Assembly (NCBI GenBank): GCA_021613535.1
Contig: CP075497.1
Span: forward strand, 1,674,001 to 1,738,000
Source of the DNA: Adineta vaga
Lineage: Eukaryota > Rotifera
Length of the DNA: 64,000 bases
Reading direction: 5' to 3'
In this document: positions 49,595 through 59,941 of the stretch, piece by piece
Numbering within the stretch: the stretch's first letter is position 1
Layout of the letters: every line of letters starts with the position of its first letter
Notes under the pieces: model-generated
Databases searched by the model: none
The model's input: the letters and a program-made list of their open reading frames with translations, nothing else
What the model was told of the DNA's origin: nothing
Program-made: the position numbers and the translations under genes

Positions 49595-50215
49595 TGTTAC
49601 ATTTAAACAACAATATTTATATACAAAGATAAAAGAAAAACAATAAATAAGAATTAAAAATCACGTCAGTCAATTTTTCTTTAAAAATAATGAATATGAA
49701 AACGATAAATTGATGATTTAAGTTTCAGTGTCATCGAGGCCTTCATGATCTTTAAGACATATTCGAGCAAAGCCTTGAAATATAACATCATCATCATGTC
49801 CATTTCCATCAAAACTAAATAAAAATAACACAAATTAACTGTTTCTCATCTAGATTCTTTCTTCATACTTTGCATCGAAATGAATTAAATTATGATCATT
49901 TTGTATGTTGTTAATGGAATTGTCGAGATGGTGAAGGAGTTGGAGGTGATTTAGGATGTGTTAATGTAAATGGTAATTCAACAGATAAATCTCTATACAT
50001 GAAAGAAAACTTCATAGAATTTCTATTTTTTTTTCAATAAAATAATTTACCCTCCTATTGAAACAACCGTTTTCACTTTCACTTTATATTAAACAACAAT
50101 ACCGAGATTTTCTTTTTGAGTATTAGTTCCCATTCTATATAAAAGAAAACGAAATTTAATATTTTTTTTTAACTTAAAAATCTAACATAGTAGATGAAGC
50201 TAAATTTGATTCTGT
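49595..50215 (-). pseudogene. Beta-arrestin 3'-end pseudogene
   Basis: Minus-strand homologue of the last exons of the arrestin at 44148. It has [20 protein letters not shown] at 49740-49815, [20 protein letters not shown] with stops soon after, and [11 protein letters not shown] followed by an in-frame TAA where the intact gene has CAA (Gln). The 3' flank ACATTTAAACAACAATATTT is shared with 44042 onward, so the duplication includes non-coding DNA. Nothing upstream of the GIVV exon is recognised beyond about 50215. Confidence 0.85.
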
Positions 50216-51583
50216 CAGATTTTGAAATAGGGGTTTATGTATATATTAAATGAACGAATAGAATAAATCAGTTACTTTTTCCACTGTTTTAAATATCTTT
50301 GTTGAAGAATTCATATTTCATTTTAATCAGCTTTTTTTGTTAATATACATTAAGATAAGGAAAAGTTTCGATTTAGTTCATCAACTCATTAAATGTTAAC
50401 TGAAAAGAAAGTCTCATCATGTCTTATAATCGAGAATATTCTATCGCGTATCATGACGTAAAAATACGAAGATTTTATTTCTAAATGATTTAGTTATTTT
50501 CGAAATTCACTTGATTAATTGAAAAACAGAATCTGAAAAATACATTAGATCAAATAAGAAAAAACTTTCATACTTTTGTTTTTTATTTGTACGAGATAAA
50601 CAGAAATATGTTATTCTTGTTCTTTGAGGAGCAACAGGTAAAGCACGAATAAATACACAAAGTCATAATTCAAATTTCATCTATCAAACATGAATGTGTA
50701 TTGGAAAGAAATTATTGGTTATCATGATGATAACTCTATGAAAAATATTTCATCATTTTTTTGTTTTTAACAATTATTTCATTTTATTTCTATTATTATT
50801 GAATTTGATATGAATTATTTAATGTATCGTTATATTAACAACATATCTAGTTAGTTGTTTCTTTTTAATCTGCCGTACAAGATTAAAAAGTTCTTTTCAA
50901 TATAACTTTACTATTAATGTTAATAGACAAAGTTAATCTTTAACAAATATAAATTTCGACTCGTCGATCATAACTAAGATTCAATATTTAAAATAAATCG
51001 AAATGTCATATTTACAACTAATCCTTGATAAATAATTTCAATAACTAATAAAATATGATAAGATAATATAAATGAAATATAATAAATAATATGTAACAAT
51101 AATAAAAATTAATAAACGTGTACCACCACGTCGAATACGTCGTTTTTCTATGATTACTATCGATTGATTTCTTCCATAATGTAAACAAATATTATAATGG
51201 AAAAAAAGAAATTTTTTATCAAAGAAATGTTGAAATGATCTTTTGATTTTTTTGATTATAAATATCAACAAATAGATGATAAGATATTCTGTTCAAACCT
51301 AATAAAACGAATACAAAATTACAAATTTTGATCGATTAGCCGTGTATATTCAGATAAAAGAAAATACAGATTAGATTTTGTCTCATTTAGCGAGAATCAT
51401 TATGATGATTTACATTTACATAAAAAAGAAATCTTTTAAAATTATTTATTTATCAATAAAACAAATAAAATATTCCTTTGAAAATCTAATGAAGATGTCG
51501 TTAAATTTTTTTATCCATTCTGATCAACTAGGGACTAGTCTATTGTCTTCCTTCTTGAATAATTATCCATCATCGTCGAGAAA
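50216..51583. other. Intergenic; one hydrophobic minus-strand frame
   Basis: About 1.4 kb. A minus-strand frame 51038-51271 encodes RRIRRGGTRLLIFIIVTYYL with further hydrophobic residues, possibly a remnant of a membrane protein. No start, splice support or homologue was seen. Confidence 0.35.
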
Positions 51584-53155
51584 ATGTTAAGTGATGATCG
51601 TTTGAATTCTACACCTAATTTATTAACAAATTGGTTTAGAAATTTGCAAAGTAAATTCAGTTTTTTCATCAAAATTATTCCTTCATTTATTTTCTTTATT
51701 TAGCAAATATTCAAATCGATGAGGAAAATCTTTATTCTTTAACATCAAATTCAAATTTACAAGATATTTGGCAAACAATTATTCGACATTGTCATCCATT
51801 GATTATGTTAAGTGAGTTTTTCTTTTTATTTAATAAATGATTTATGTCTAATGATGAATAATCTTATTCAACAAAGAATTAATCAATTAAAGTTTGTATA
51901 AGAAATCAAAATAATTTTATGAAAATTTAATTTTATTATTTTTAGTAAAATTGAAAAAGATGAACAAGAAATCAATTCAATAATAATTAATAATTATGAA
52001 GATGCATTAACCAAAACGAATTTAGATTTTACAAAACCGTAAATATTTCCTCTTTAATTTGGTTTTTTTCAATCTTCTTTGAATATATTTGTTCATTTAG
52101 CAAATATTCGTTCTGAATGTGTTAAACTTCGTCATCGTCTTGAAGATAATAAACATGAAGTTTTATCTCGTCGATCATCAAATGAACAAAATCAATTATT
52201 AACAATTCTTGATGCAATGATTGCTGTATGTTTATTGAAATATTTATTTCAGAAAAAAATTAATTCATTTGAATTTTTAGAACAAATCAATGGAAAATCA
52301 TTTAAATTTATTAAAAAAAGAAGCTCAAACAGAATCTGAACAGATAAAAAATCAGAAGAAAAAAATCTTTCAAAAATTCATCAAGAAATAACGGATAAAC
52401 GAAATGAATTAAATCGTATTGATCAACAACTAAATAAAATTATTCAACAAAATCCTTTTGATAAATAAGAAAAACTTGAATTAAAAATTCGTGATTATAA
52501 TTATCTTATTAATAATCTTCCACAACATATTCATTCATTAAATATTCTTCATTTATCATTATCAAATAAACTGCATTCAAATCTTTTAGTTTGGTCAAAT
52601 GATGAATTAAAACAAATTAATTTAACAAATGAAATTATTCAATCATCATCAATATCTTTAACAATTCTTCCATCTCAGACATCATCATCATCAACACCAT
52701 TAACTTCATTAAAACAATTACTTGGAATTCGAACACAAGATACAACAATACTTGGACCACCACCAACATCTTCAACAAATGATTCATCATCATCATCATC
52801 ATCATCGAAAGAAGAAAATCAACAGTAAAATATCGTTTTTTTCTTTTGAACGATTTGAACTCATATTTCTTTTCTAGTTGGGATATTGAAATGAAAGATA
52901 GTGAAGATATATTAACAATAAAATCTTCATCAATTTCATCAATTGATTGGCAAATATTAACACGTGTTGATAAGCAAATGGAAAATTCATTAAAATAATG
53001 TCAACAAGATTTTAATCAATATGATCAACTTTATCAAAATATGATCAAAGAAGTAAATTCTTATATTTTATTTCATTTAAATCTTTTCTTTTCTGTTTAA
53101 TTAGATTCGTGTGTTACAATGTGAATATAAAGAAAAGCCGGCTCTTCGTTCATAA
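51584..53155 (+). pseudogene. Decayed augmin-subunit-like (HAUS5-like) gene
   Basis: ATG 51584 starts MLSDDRLNSTPNLLTNWFRN. The second exon encodes NIQIDEENLYSLTSNSNLQD then IWQTIIRHCHPLIMLSK, resembling the N-terminus of HAUS5 (..[20 protein letters not shown]). Coiled-coil exons follow (IRSECVKLRHRLEDNKHEVL; EITDKRNELNRIDQQLNKI; ELKIRDYNYLINNLPQHIHS). The frame is broken by an indel near 52345, an in-frame TAA after NPFDK at about 52466, and a TAA after NSLK near 52997. Augmin nucleates spindle microtubule branches. The assignment rests on one short match plus coiled-coil character. Confidence 0.5.
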
Positions 53156-53289
53156 AATAATCTTTTTCATTTTTATGTTATGATTTGATAATAGAATTTT
53201 CTTAATATAGTAGATTAATACTTCTTTATTCCTTACAATTCTTTCTTTTAATTATCTATTGTCTAAAGAATCAGTCAGCTGATTGTCAT

Positions 53290-53810
53290 CGATTATCCTG
53301 ATAAGAAAATATCGCTTTTCAAATAAACGAAAACAATCAGTTAATCGTTGGAAAAAACATCGAAGTTCAAATGGACGAATTTATTATTATAATCGAATAA
53401 TTGATCATTCTCAATGAGAAATTGCATCGAAAAAATATCGACAAATTAAATCTATTCAATTAATACCAACTTCACCATCAGCAAATGAAAAAATTTCAAT
53501 TGAAGATGTTGATTCATTTCCAATGATTGAAACTGAATCAAATATTGATGATATAACACGTTATTATCGAAGTGATTTAATTAAACATTTATTAAATTGT
53601 CCTTTAACACAAATTGAATGTGAATTCAATCATTTATTAAATGAACAAAATCGTGTTCGAACATACCAATCAATTTCATTACGAACACAAATCTATTGTC
53701 TTCGTCTTCGTCTTCGATTAGAATCAATTCGTTTTTGTTATTCGTTGGAGAAAAAAAGAAGTATTTTCTGCTTTTATCGGCATTTATTGCTTGTCAAAAA
53801 CAAATAAAAT
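53290..53810 (+). pseudogene. WW-domain protein fragment with nonsense codon
   Basis: The frame encodes NRWKKHRSSNGRIYYYNRII followed by DHSQ-stop-EI, a WW domain in which the second conserved Trp is TGA (53415-53417) instead of TGG. Downstream the frame continues with YRQIKSIQLIPTSPSANEKI, SNIDDITRYYRSDLIKHLLN and LNEQNRVRTYQSISLRTQIY, then fades. The layout resembles PCIF1-like proteins (N-terminal WW, then a basic helical region), but that is a weak guess. Confidence 0.5.
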
Positions 53811-55326
53811 GAAATCTTTCAGAAAAAAAAACAATTTCATAAAAATGAAAATAGAAAAAAATGAAGAAAACGTAAAAGTATTCCTAGACATTGAAAACTA
53901 ACAAAAGAATCAGGAATGGCCCATGAGAAGAAGTACCATGTCAGTGGCCACGCACTCGACCAGTCCAGGCTTGCCAAGTGAAGATCTCAGAAATCACGTA
54001 TTTTTGAAAAAAAATCAGGAGATTTTCTTTAGATATTCAAGGCAGTTTATATATTTTTACTAGACAAGTAACGCTGATCTAAGGATTCGCTCAAGTTTTC
54101 CTGATGGCAATCATGTTCTACACAATTACTCAGCTTTAGTTTTTCATTAATAGAGTTTCTAAAAAAAGTCATCATAGTCAAGTTCCATAAGTCCCACTAT
54201 CTGTCGACCAACTCTGATCAAAAGACTCTTTTTTGTACAAAAAGAGAGCGCTTTGTCCCAAAAAAATTGGACAGAAATTTTATTAAACTTATGTCAGATT
54301 CAGATTTTCTATCCTTGGTTGCCCTTTGATCAAGTATTATCTCAAACGGTCTCGTTTGTTTTTACTTATTTCCGGTCAATCAGTAAAGTGCGGACAAGCA
54401 AACAAGTAAACAAGTTATTCTTGCAAAACTCTTTTCAATGAGGGACAGAATAGGACTTCAGTTTAGGCTCAGTATATATTTACAAGCATGAAGAGGTGTC
54501 CATCTTTCATTATAAATTAATCATAAAAGAATCCCATATAACTAAAGAAAATCTAAAACAAATGATAATTTCACAAAACTCATTGTTACATTTATTTTAT
54601 GAAGAATTATTATCATTAGAAAGCCAAGATTAACTTTTCGGTTAATATAAATTAATACAGAAAGCAAAATGTAATTAAGTATTTACTACTGAATTCGTGG
54701 CTTTTTTTGAAATGAGAGTATTTTTGTCTTATTATCGCATTTTCTGAGTATATACTCGATCTAGTAAAAAGATAATCATAAAACTCTGTAGATGTCAAAT
54801 GAGTGTTTATTTAATTTGTACTTCTACTTCAGCTGAATCGTATTTCGTCTTGTTTATTCTATTGTTTTTAAAAAACATCATGTAGCAAAAAACTGATTCA
54901 CAAAAGGCATTTGACAAAGAAATAGTTAATGGAAATCTGTTCTTGAATTCAGGAGAATTTTGAATCAGGAGATCCCTGATCAAATCAGGAGGTTTGGCAG
55001 TCGTTGACCAATTCAGGACAGGTGAGAAGTGCCAAGAAAAATGTGCATGACCAGCATGCAAATTAGCATGCGCGCGCAATCCTTAATTCTCCAACGGTAC
55101 AATCGTCTTTGGAGGTCCAACCGGAATGGTACAATTATAAAGAAGAAAAACTATTGAATATTTATACTTATAAAGAAACATAACAATACTTACATTGAAT
55201 CTCCGTTCATGAACATCTGAGTGGTTTTCTCACCCCTTTCCAGTAGGTATGTACAGTACAGCCATTACAAATCGTGTTGTTGTACGAAGCGCGGACTGTT
55301 GTGATCATCTGAATATGAAGAAGAAT
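53811..55326. other. Unassigned degenerate sequence
   Basis: About 1.5 kb. It includes short motifs similar to one another (CTGATCTAAGGATTCGCT near 54072 and a related stretch near 39766) and a frame at 54807-55079 (minus) with no recognised domain. Probably old mobile-element remains. Confidence 0.35.
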
Positions 55327-56700
55327 TTAAACAAATGCATATATATATATACACGTATATATACGTGTAGGGAGAGATAGGAAGAAAGTATGAAAGAGAT
55401 TACTCAATAAAAGAAAAGGATCGGGGTGCGGATCGATAACTTTCACGATTGTTACGTATGTGAGATTCGGCAAAGCAATTTCGTAAAATAAAGCTAAAAT
55501 AAAAAGAAATAAAAGATGAAATGACTTTTTTGTTACATACCAAGAGCTAATGCGGCAGCTTTGCGAAATTTTGACTGGTTAATGTCGGGAAGTGGCAAAA
55601 CGTCGTCGTGATAATGGAGCCCATTACTGTGAGCCATATCAGACATTGTCTGATATAGGTTTACAAACGATTTATAGAACGAAAGATACAAAACAAAGTA
55701 AGATAACACACAGATGTTTGAAAAAAACCTTTTTCTGCAAAAATACGTATATCTAATGTGAAAAATCTTTCGAATCCGTGTCGTACTTTTATCGCTCAAG
55801 TGTTAGCTTACAAAACGTCTTTCTCCCTCCCACTCACTTCTATGTATTTTTGATCTTCCATTATTATACCATATTTTGGATGATGGAGAATTATAACAAT
55901 GTCATATTTGCTTCTGATCGTTTAAGCATGTGTTTCAAAACATCTTTCACCCGTATAAAGTTTTTTTGACTGACATAGTGATTTCCATTTGTATAGAAAA
56001 TCAATATCTTCTTTTTCTTGTTGATTCAATCCATTCCAGAACGTCCTTCGTTTCATGTCGCTGATAAGTTCTGGCATCGTCCATTTTTGACACTTCAACA
56101 AGAAAATAAATCTTCAGAAAAAAGGTTTTTGATGTGTATTCTTACTAAATAATTTCTTTTGATACAAAACTTTTCTGATAACAAATCTATAAATGAATCC
56201 ATAACACATACTCGTTGATGAATAATCATTTCGATAATTGTGCGAGCAACGATAGTGCTTGATGCCTTCAGTGATAAGTTGAGACATTTGAAAACCTTAC
56301 GGGCTGATTCTTTTGCGATGACAAATTCTCTCTTCAGATGGTGATGCTGGTTTAAGCTTTTACTTAATTGCTTATTTTTATCATTTAGTTCTTCGTATAC
56401 ATCAATTCATTTTTCATTAAGACCGTTTAATTTTACGTCCGTTAACAGAAATAAAACAAATCCGAGTCGAGGAACCGACTGGTTCCGTAGTGTTTCGAAA
56501 ATTTCATGGAAGTGGTATTCCCGTTGAACGGATTCGTTTGATTCCGACCGAAACTGATTCCAGGGTCGAATTCATGGAATACACTGCTTTAGGAATCATC
56601 GATCTGGGAATACATTGTGTTCTATTTAATTGATAAAATCATTTTTATCGATACATTGTAAATATTTATTCGCAAGTTCAACTAATCGTTCATTGAATTC
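55327..56700 (-). pseudogene. Copy C of the unrecognised coiled-coil family (decayed, with insertion)
   Basis: Parallels the intact gene at 46576-47743 over all four exons: ERLVELANKYLQCIDKNDFI, TDVKLNGLNEK, SARKVFKCLNLSLKASSTIV, ARTIIEMIIHQRVCVMDSFI, MPELISDMKRRTFWNGLNQQ, VKDVLKHMLKRSEANM, IVIILHHPKYGIIMEDQKYI, FVNLYQTMSDMAHSNGLHYH and ALFYEIALPNLTYVTIVKVI. Lesions: an approximately 180-bp insertion (about 56460-56640) inside exon 1, an in-frame TGA after GLNEK, and two frame changes in exon 2. Only the last two exons are still open, to a stop at 55327-55329. Confidence 0.78.
56460..56640. mobile_element. Short insertion rich in ATTCC/GGAAT words
   Basis: Interrupts the copy C homology between KNDFI and the TDVKL segment. 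It contains repeated GGAAT, GATTCC and GGTTCC words in both orientations (for example GGAACCGACTGGTTCC, a palindrome). No coding potential. Boundaries are approximate, set by where homology to the intact gene stops. Confidence 0.5.
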
Positions 56701-56768
56701 AGCACACGCTTACATTTTTTTGTTTTAGATCTGGAAGCTGCAATCAATAACAACGAAACTTCTTTTAC

Positions 56769-57534
56769 TATCCCACGAAAAAAAAATTTAGTAAAACCGC
56801 TAGTATCAGCGGTTTTTTTCAGAACACCGCGGTATGATTTTGTTAACCGCCATTTCTATCGGTTTTTATGGAACGAGGTAATACCAAATCGCGGTTAATG
56901 ACGTCCATACCGCGGTTTCATATAGACTGGTAATCAGTGGCGTTGGATATCGCGGTATGAATGCTAATAACCGCGGTTTTCTGAGACTGCAGTTAGTGGT
57001 GGTTTTTCTTAAACCGCGGTATGGATTTCAACAACTGCGGTTTAATGAACCGCGGTGTGCTGGCTGAAGAACACGGTATCTCAATCCAAAAATGAATGTG
57101 CAAGGACTTAGAAGATGTCGTGCCCCGCTTTTTCGTAACTTTTCACACAATTTTTCTTGTGTGGGCTCTGTCATCAACAAATGACTTAGGAGTTCAATGA
57201 GACTTGGAAAAGTTCCTATAAAGTCCCTCGAAGGGCAACCTCTCTTAAAGTGTAGAGGGGAGAGGCTGACTAGGTGGCCTTGGGTGAATTCAGGTGGATG
57301 AGGCTTTTGACACCGCGGTTTTCAACGGTTTATATGGACCGCAATTCTCAACGGTTTCTTCATAAAGCGGGAGTCAGACCATTAATGAAGTTATCAGAAA
57401 CCGCGATTTCTGGCGGTATTTGGCACCTTCATTAATGGTCTGACTTCCGCTTTATGAAAAAACCGTTGAAAATCGTGGTTTCAAAAACCGCTGAATGGCA
57501 GCGGTTTTTTGTCTTATTTTTTTCCGTGGGTAGA
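56769..57534. mobile_element. Foldback element saturated with CCGCGGT words
   Basis: The ends are imperfect inverted repeats: CCCACGAAAAAAAA at the left and the complement of CCCACGGAAAAAAA at the right, each followed by a small AAACCGC...GCGGTTT hairpin. I count six exact CCGCGG sites plus about ten near variants (TCGCGGT, CTGCGGT, CCGCAA). Inside, 57349-57390 is repeated inverted at 57427-57468 (42 bp, two mismatches). No coding sequence. Confidence 0.75.
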
Positions 57535-57595
57535 AGAGAAAAGAAACGAAACAAGAAAGAAAAACAGACAATAGATCAATACATCAATGTGAAGC

Positions 57596-57790
57596 GTACG
57601 ACGAGGAGCTAGCACCACGGACTTAAATATGTTCCAACTCCTGAACGACGCATTACTGGAGATCGGACACTGCGTGAGCGTGTAGGTATTAGATGTGTGA
57701 CAACTATAATGCAGTCTCCAACCTTCGGCAATGCGTCATCCAGGAGTTTGAACACACTCAAGTCCGTCCGTGGTGCTAGCTTCACATGGA
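57596..57790. mobile_element. Inverted-repeat (MITE-like) element
   Basis: GCTAGCACCACGGACT at 57608 has its reverse complement at the right end (CCGTGGTGCTAGC, ending 57780). Imperfect arms are about 50 bp (including ACTCCTG and GACGCATT in both). The complementarity extends to TGTGAAGC/GCTTCACA at the outer edges, with a 12-bp interruption on the left. Confidence 0.75.
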
Positions 57791-57834
57791 TGGCAATACT
57801 AATTAGATTAGAATTCGAAAGAGCCCCAGGTGAA

Positions 57835-58110
57835 TGAAAACGGCCACGTTTACGGTATGTAAACGTTCCGTAAACGTTTTAAAAACGGCATCTTTACGGT
57901 ATGATACGGTATCAATTCGGACCGTTTTTGGTCCGTATCGAACCGTATTTTCAGGCACAGAATTACGTATCGTAATGTGTCCGTTCAGTAAACGTTCCGT
58001 ATTTGGTGGTTTTCTAGTAATTATCGGATAGCAGACGGTAGTATGTTTTACACCATATTGAGGCCGTTTTTGACCGAAAATGGGCCGATTTATATCCGTT
58101 TACACGAATC
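57835..58110. repeat. CCGT/ACGG-rich element 1
   Basis: About 20 occurrences of CCGT or ACGG in both orientations within 275 bp (for example CGTAAACG, TACGGTAT, GGACCGTTTTTGGTCC) in an otherwise AT-rich region. Non-coding. It resembles 62865-63075 in word content and style. Confidence 0.6.
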
Positions 58111-58354
58111 AGTATCTGTCATCTCCACAATAACTTAATTTTAAATCATCCACCTCATTTATCAATAGCTCTTTGAGTTTCCTTCGAACTATAGTTAGAC
58201 TTTATTATCATGTTCAATATAAAAAAACAATATCCAGGACGAGTAATCTGGTTTTCAGATCCGACGGAATCCTGTTAGATTCTCATAACTAAGCTAAATA
58301 TCGTCTGCAACATGAACACTTCACTCGTCATTTTATTATATCTAATATATCAAT

Positions 58355-58555
58355 CGCCCATAGTCTGATTGTATGATTGAGTTTTATTCTCATGGTGTTC
58401 TTGTAATGTATCAGAAAACGATGATTTTTTTACCAACTATGGTACTCATACACGAGCTCGTATACGAGTACTGTAGCTGGTGAAAAAACCATATTTATCT
58501 GACACATTACAAAAACACCATCGAAACAGAAATCAGTCAGCTATAACTAGACTAA
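58355..58555. mobile_element. Inverted-repeat element around 58456
   Basis: Left arm ATGGTGTTCTTGTAATGTAT (from 58392) pairs with the right arm ending ACATTACAAAAACACCAT (58521). Pairing runs almost to a centre ACGAGCTCGT. Weaker complementarity extends outward to about 58355 and 58555. Non-coding, MITE-like. Confidence 0.75.
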
Positions 58556-59101
58556 TCAGCACCACTTACTTGATTCATACTTATCGATAATCTAAGTTTT
58601 TAAAAAATTTATTTTAAAAAATCTTACTTATTTTTCAACTAATGATTATACTCTAAAAGTAAACAATAGAATTCATTCGAAAAATTCTTACTGTTCAGTT
58701 GATTATTATAAATAATCTAAAAAAGAAAAGAAAATTTATCTAAATAAAATTCTTACTTACTGTTCAATCTGATTTATTCCATCTAAAATTGCAAAACCAA
58801 AATAAATTTTGTCAGTAAGGTGACCCACCAATATACTCACTCGTCAGTCACAAATTAGACTAGAGAATAGATCTTTCGAAATTATATGTGAACGAGAAAA
58901 ACGAACTGACATAATAAAGATGCTTCCAAAAAACATCGAAAGCTGATTACATTGAATGTCTATAGCATCTTTTATTTCGTTAGGTATATCTGCCTAGACG
59001 GTTGTGAATGTACAAAAATATAAAAATATAAATATAAAAAACCTTTTGATTTACTAATATGTATTGAAATTTCTATTAATTATTTATTATTTATATATGT
59101 A

Positions 59102-59687
59102 AGGTGCGCGTAATGCAAAGTTTCCACAAATTTTATTTTTTGTTTTTTCACACATGTTCTGAATCGCCTTGAGCTGCTGATCACGAATATCACCTTCGTT
59201 TTCAGTTTAAGTGAAATATTCACGGAGAAAAACGCAAAATACTGAGTAGTAGTGAAAAACACGAAAAATCCTTGTTTTCAGAAATTATGCAATAATTTTT
59301 TTTCCTTTCAATGTTTTTACGTTTTAAAGGTGATATTCGGATTCCCCATGAGAAACTGAGTCTAGAAATGTCGACTAAAACTCGATCAAATCTAACATGT
59401 TCAATACAGAATTTCGGTCGGTATTACTGTTTCTCACCGTGGTGCGTGATCTTGTAGACGTATCTAGTTTTTTTTGCGACGAGATAGAAATTTTATTCAA
59501 ACGCCATTAGAACCGCCGTTCGACGCGCTACAAAGTTATAGCCTTCTTTTTTTCTTAAAACGTTTTATGAGGAAATACAATGTAGCTTCTTCAAAAAACA
59601 CCTGAAAATCTTCCAACCAGTTTTCTAACAAAAACTCGTTTTTTTAGAACGCATTCAAATTAGTAAAAAAATTGTTGTGGATCTAAT
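59102..59687 (+). repeat. Left terminal inverted repeat of the transposon
   Basis: 586 bp, the reverse complement of 62073-62659. It contains a GC-rich inner patch (CGCCATTAGAACCGCCGTTC) and many A/T runs. Confidence 0.92.
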
Positions 59688-59941
59688 GGAAATAGTTTGG
59701 GAGTCTCCTGAGAATGTTTGAAAATATTAACAATGTCGAAAACGAGCATATATTCGGATATTATAGTTTGATATACAACGAACTGGAACACAGCGCCACC
59801 TTTCGGAGATATACGACTGGACAGATTCGTGTGAGTCAGAATACGATATTTGAACTATATAAAAAGGTCAAGAAGCAGTTGTGCAGTATTTCGAATAAAT
59901 AAAGATTACTGATATTGTTTAAATTTTGTCATATAATTAAA

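Noticed and set aside
55330-55375. AT-rich palindromic microsatellite (ATATATACACGTATATATACGTGTA) as an origin or CRISPR-like repeat
   Set aside because: A simple dinucleotide run with a short palindrome. No spacer-repeat structure exists anywhere in the window.
57834-58031. Plus-strand frame over the CCGT-rich tract
   Set aside because: The translation is a by-product of repeated CCGT/ACGG words (recurrent TV, RS and VF residues), not a protein family.
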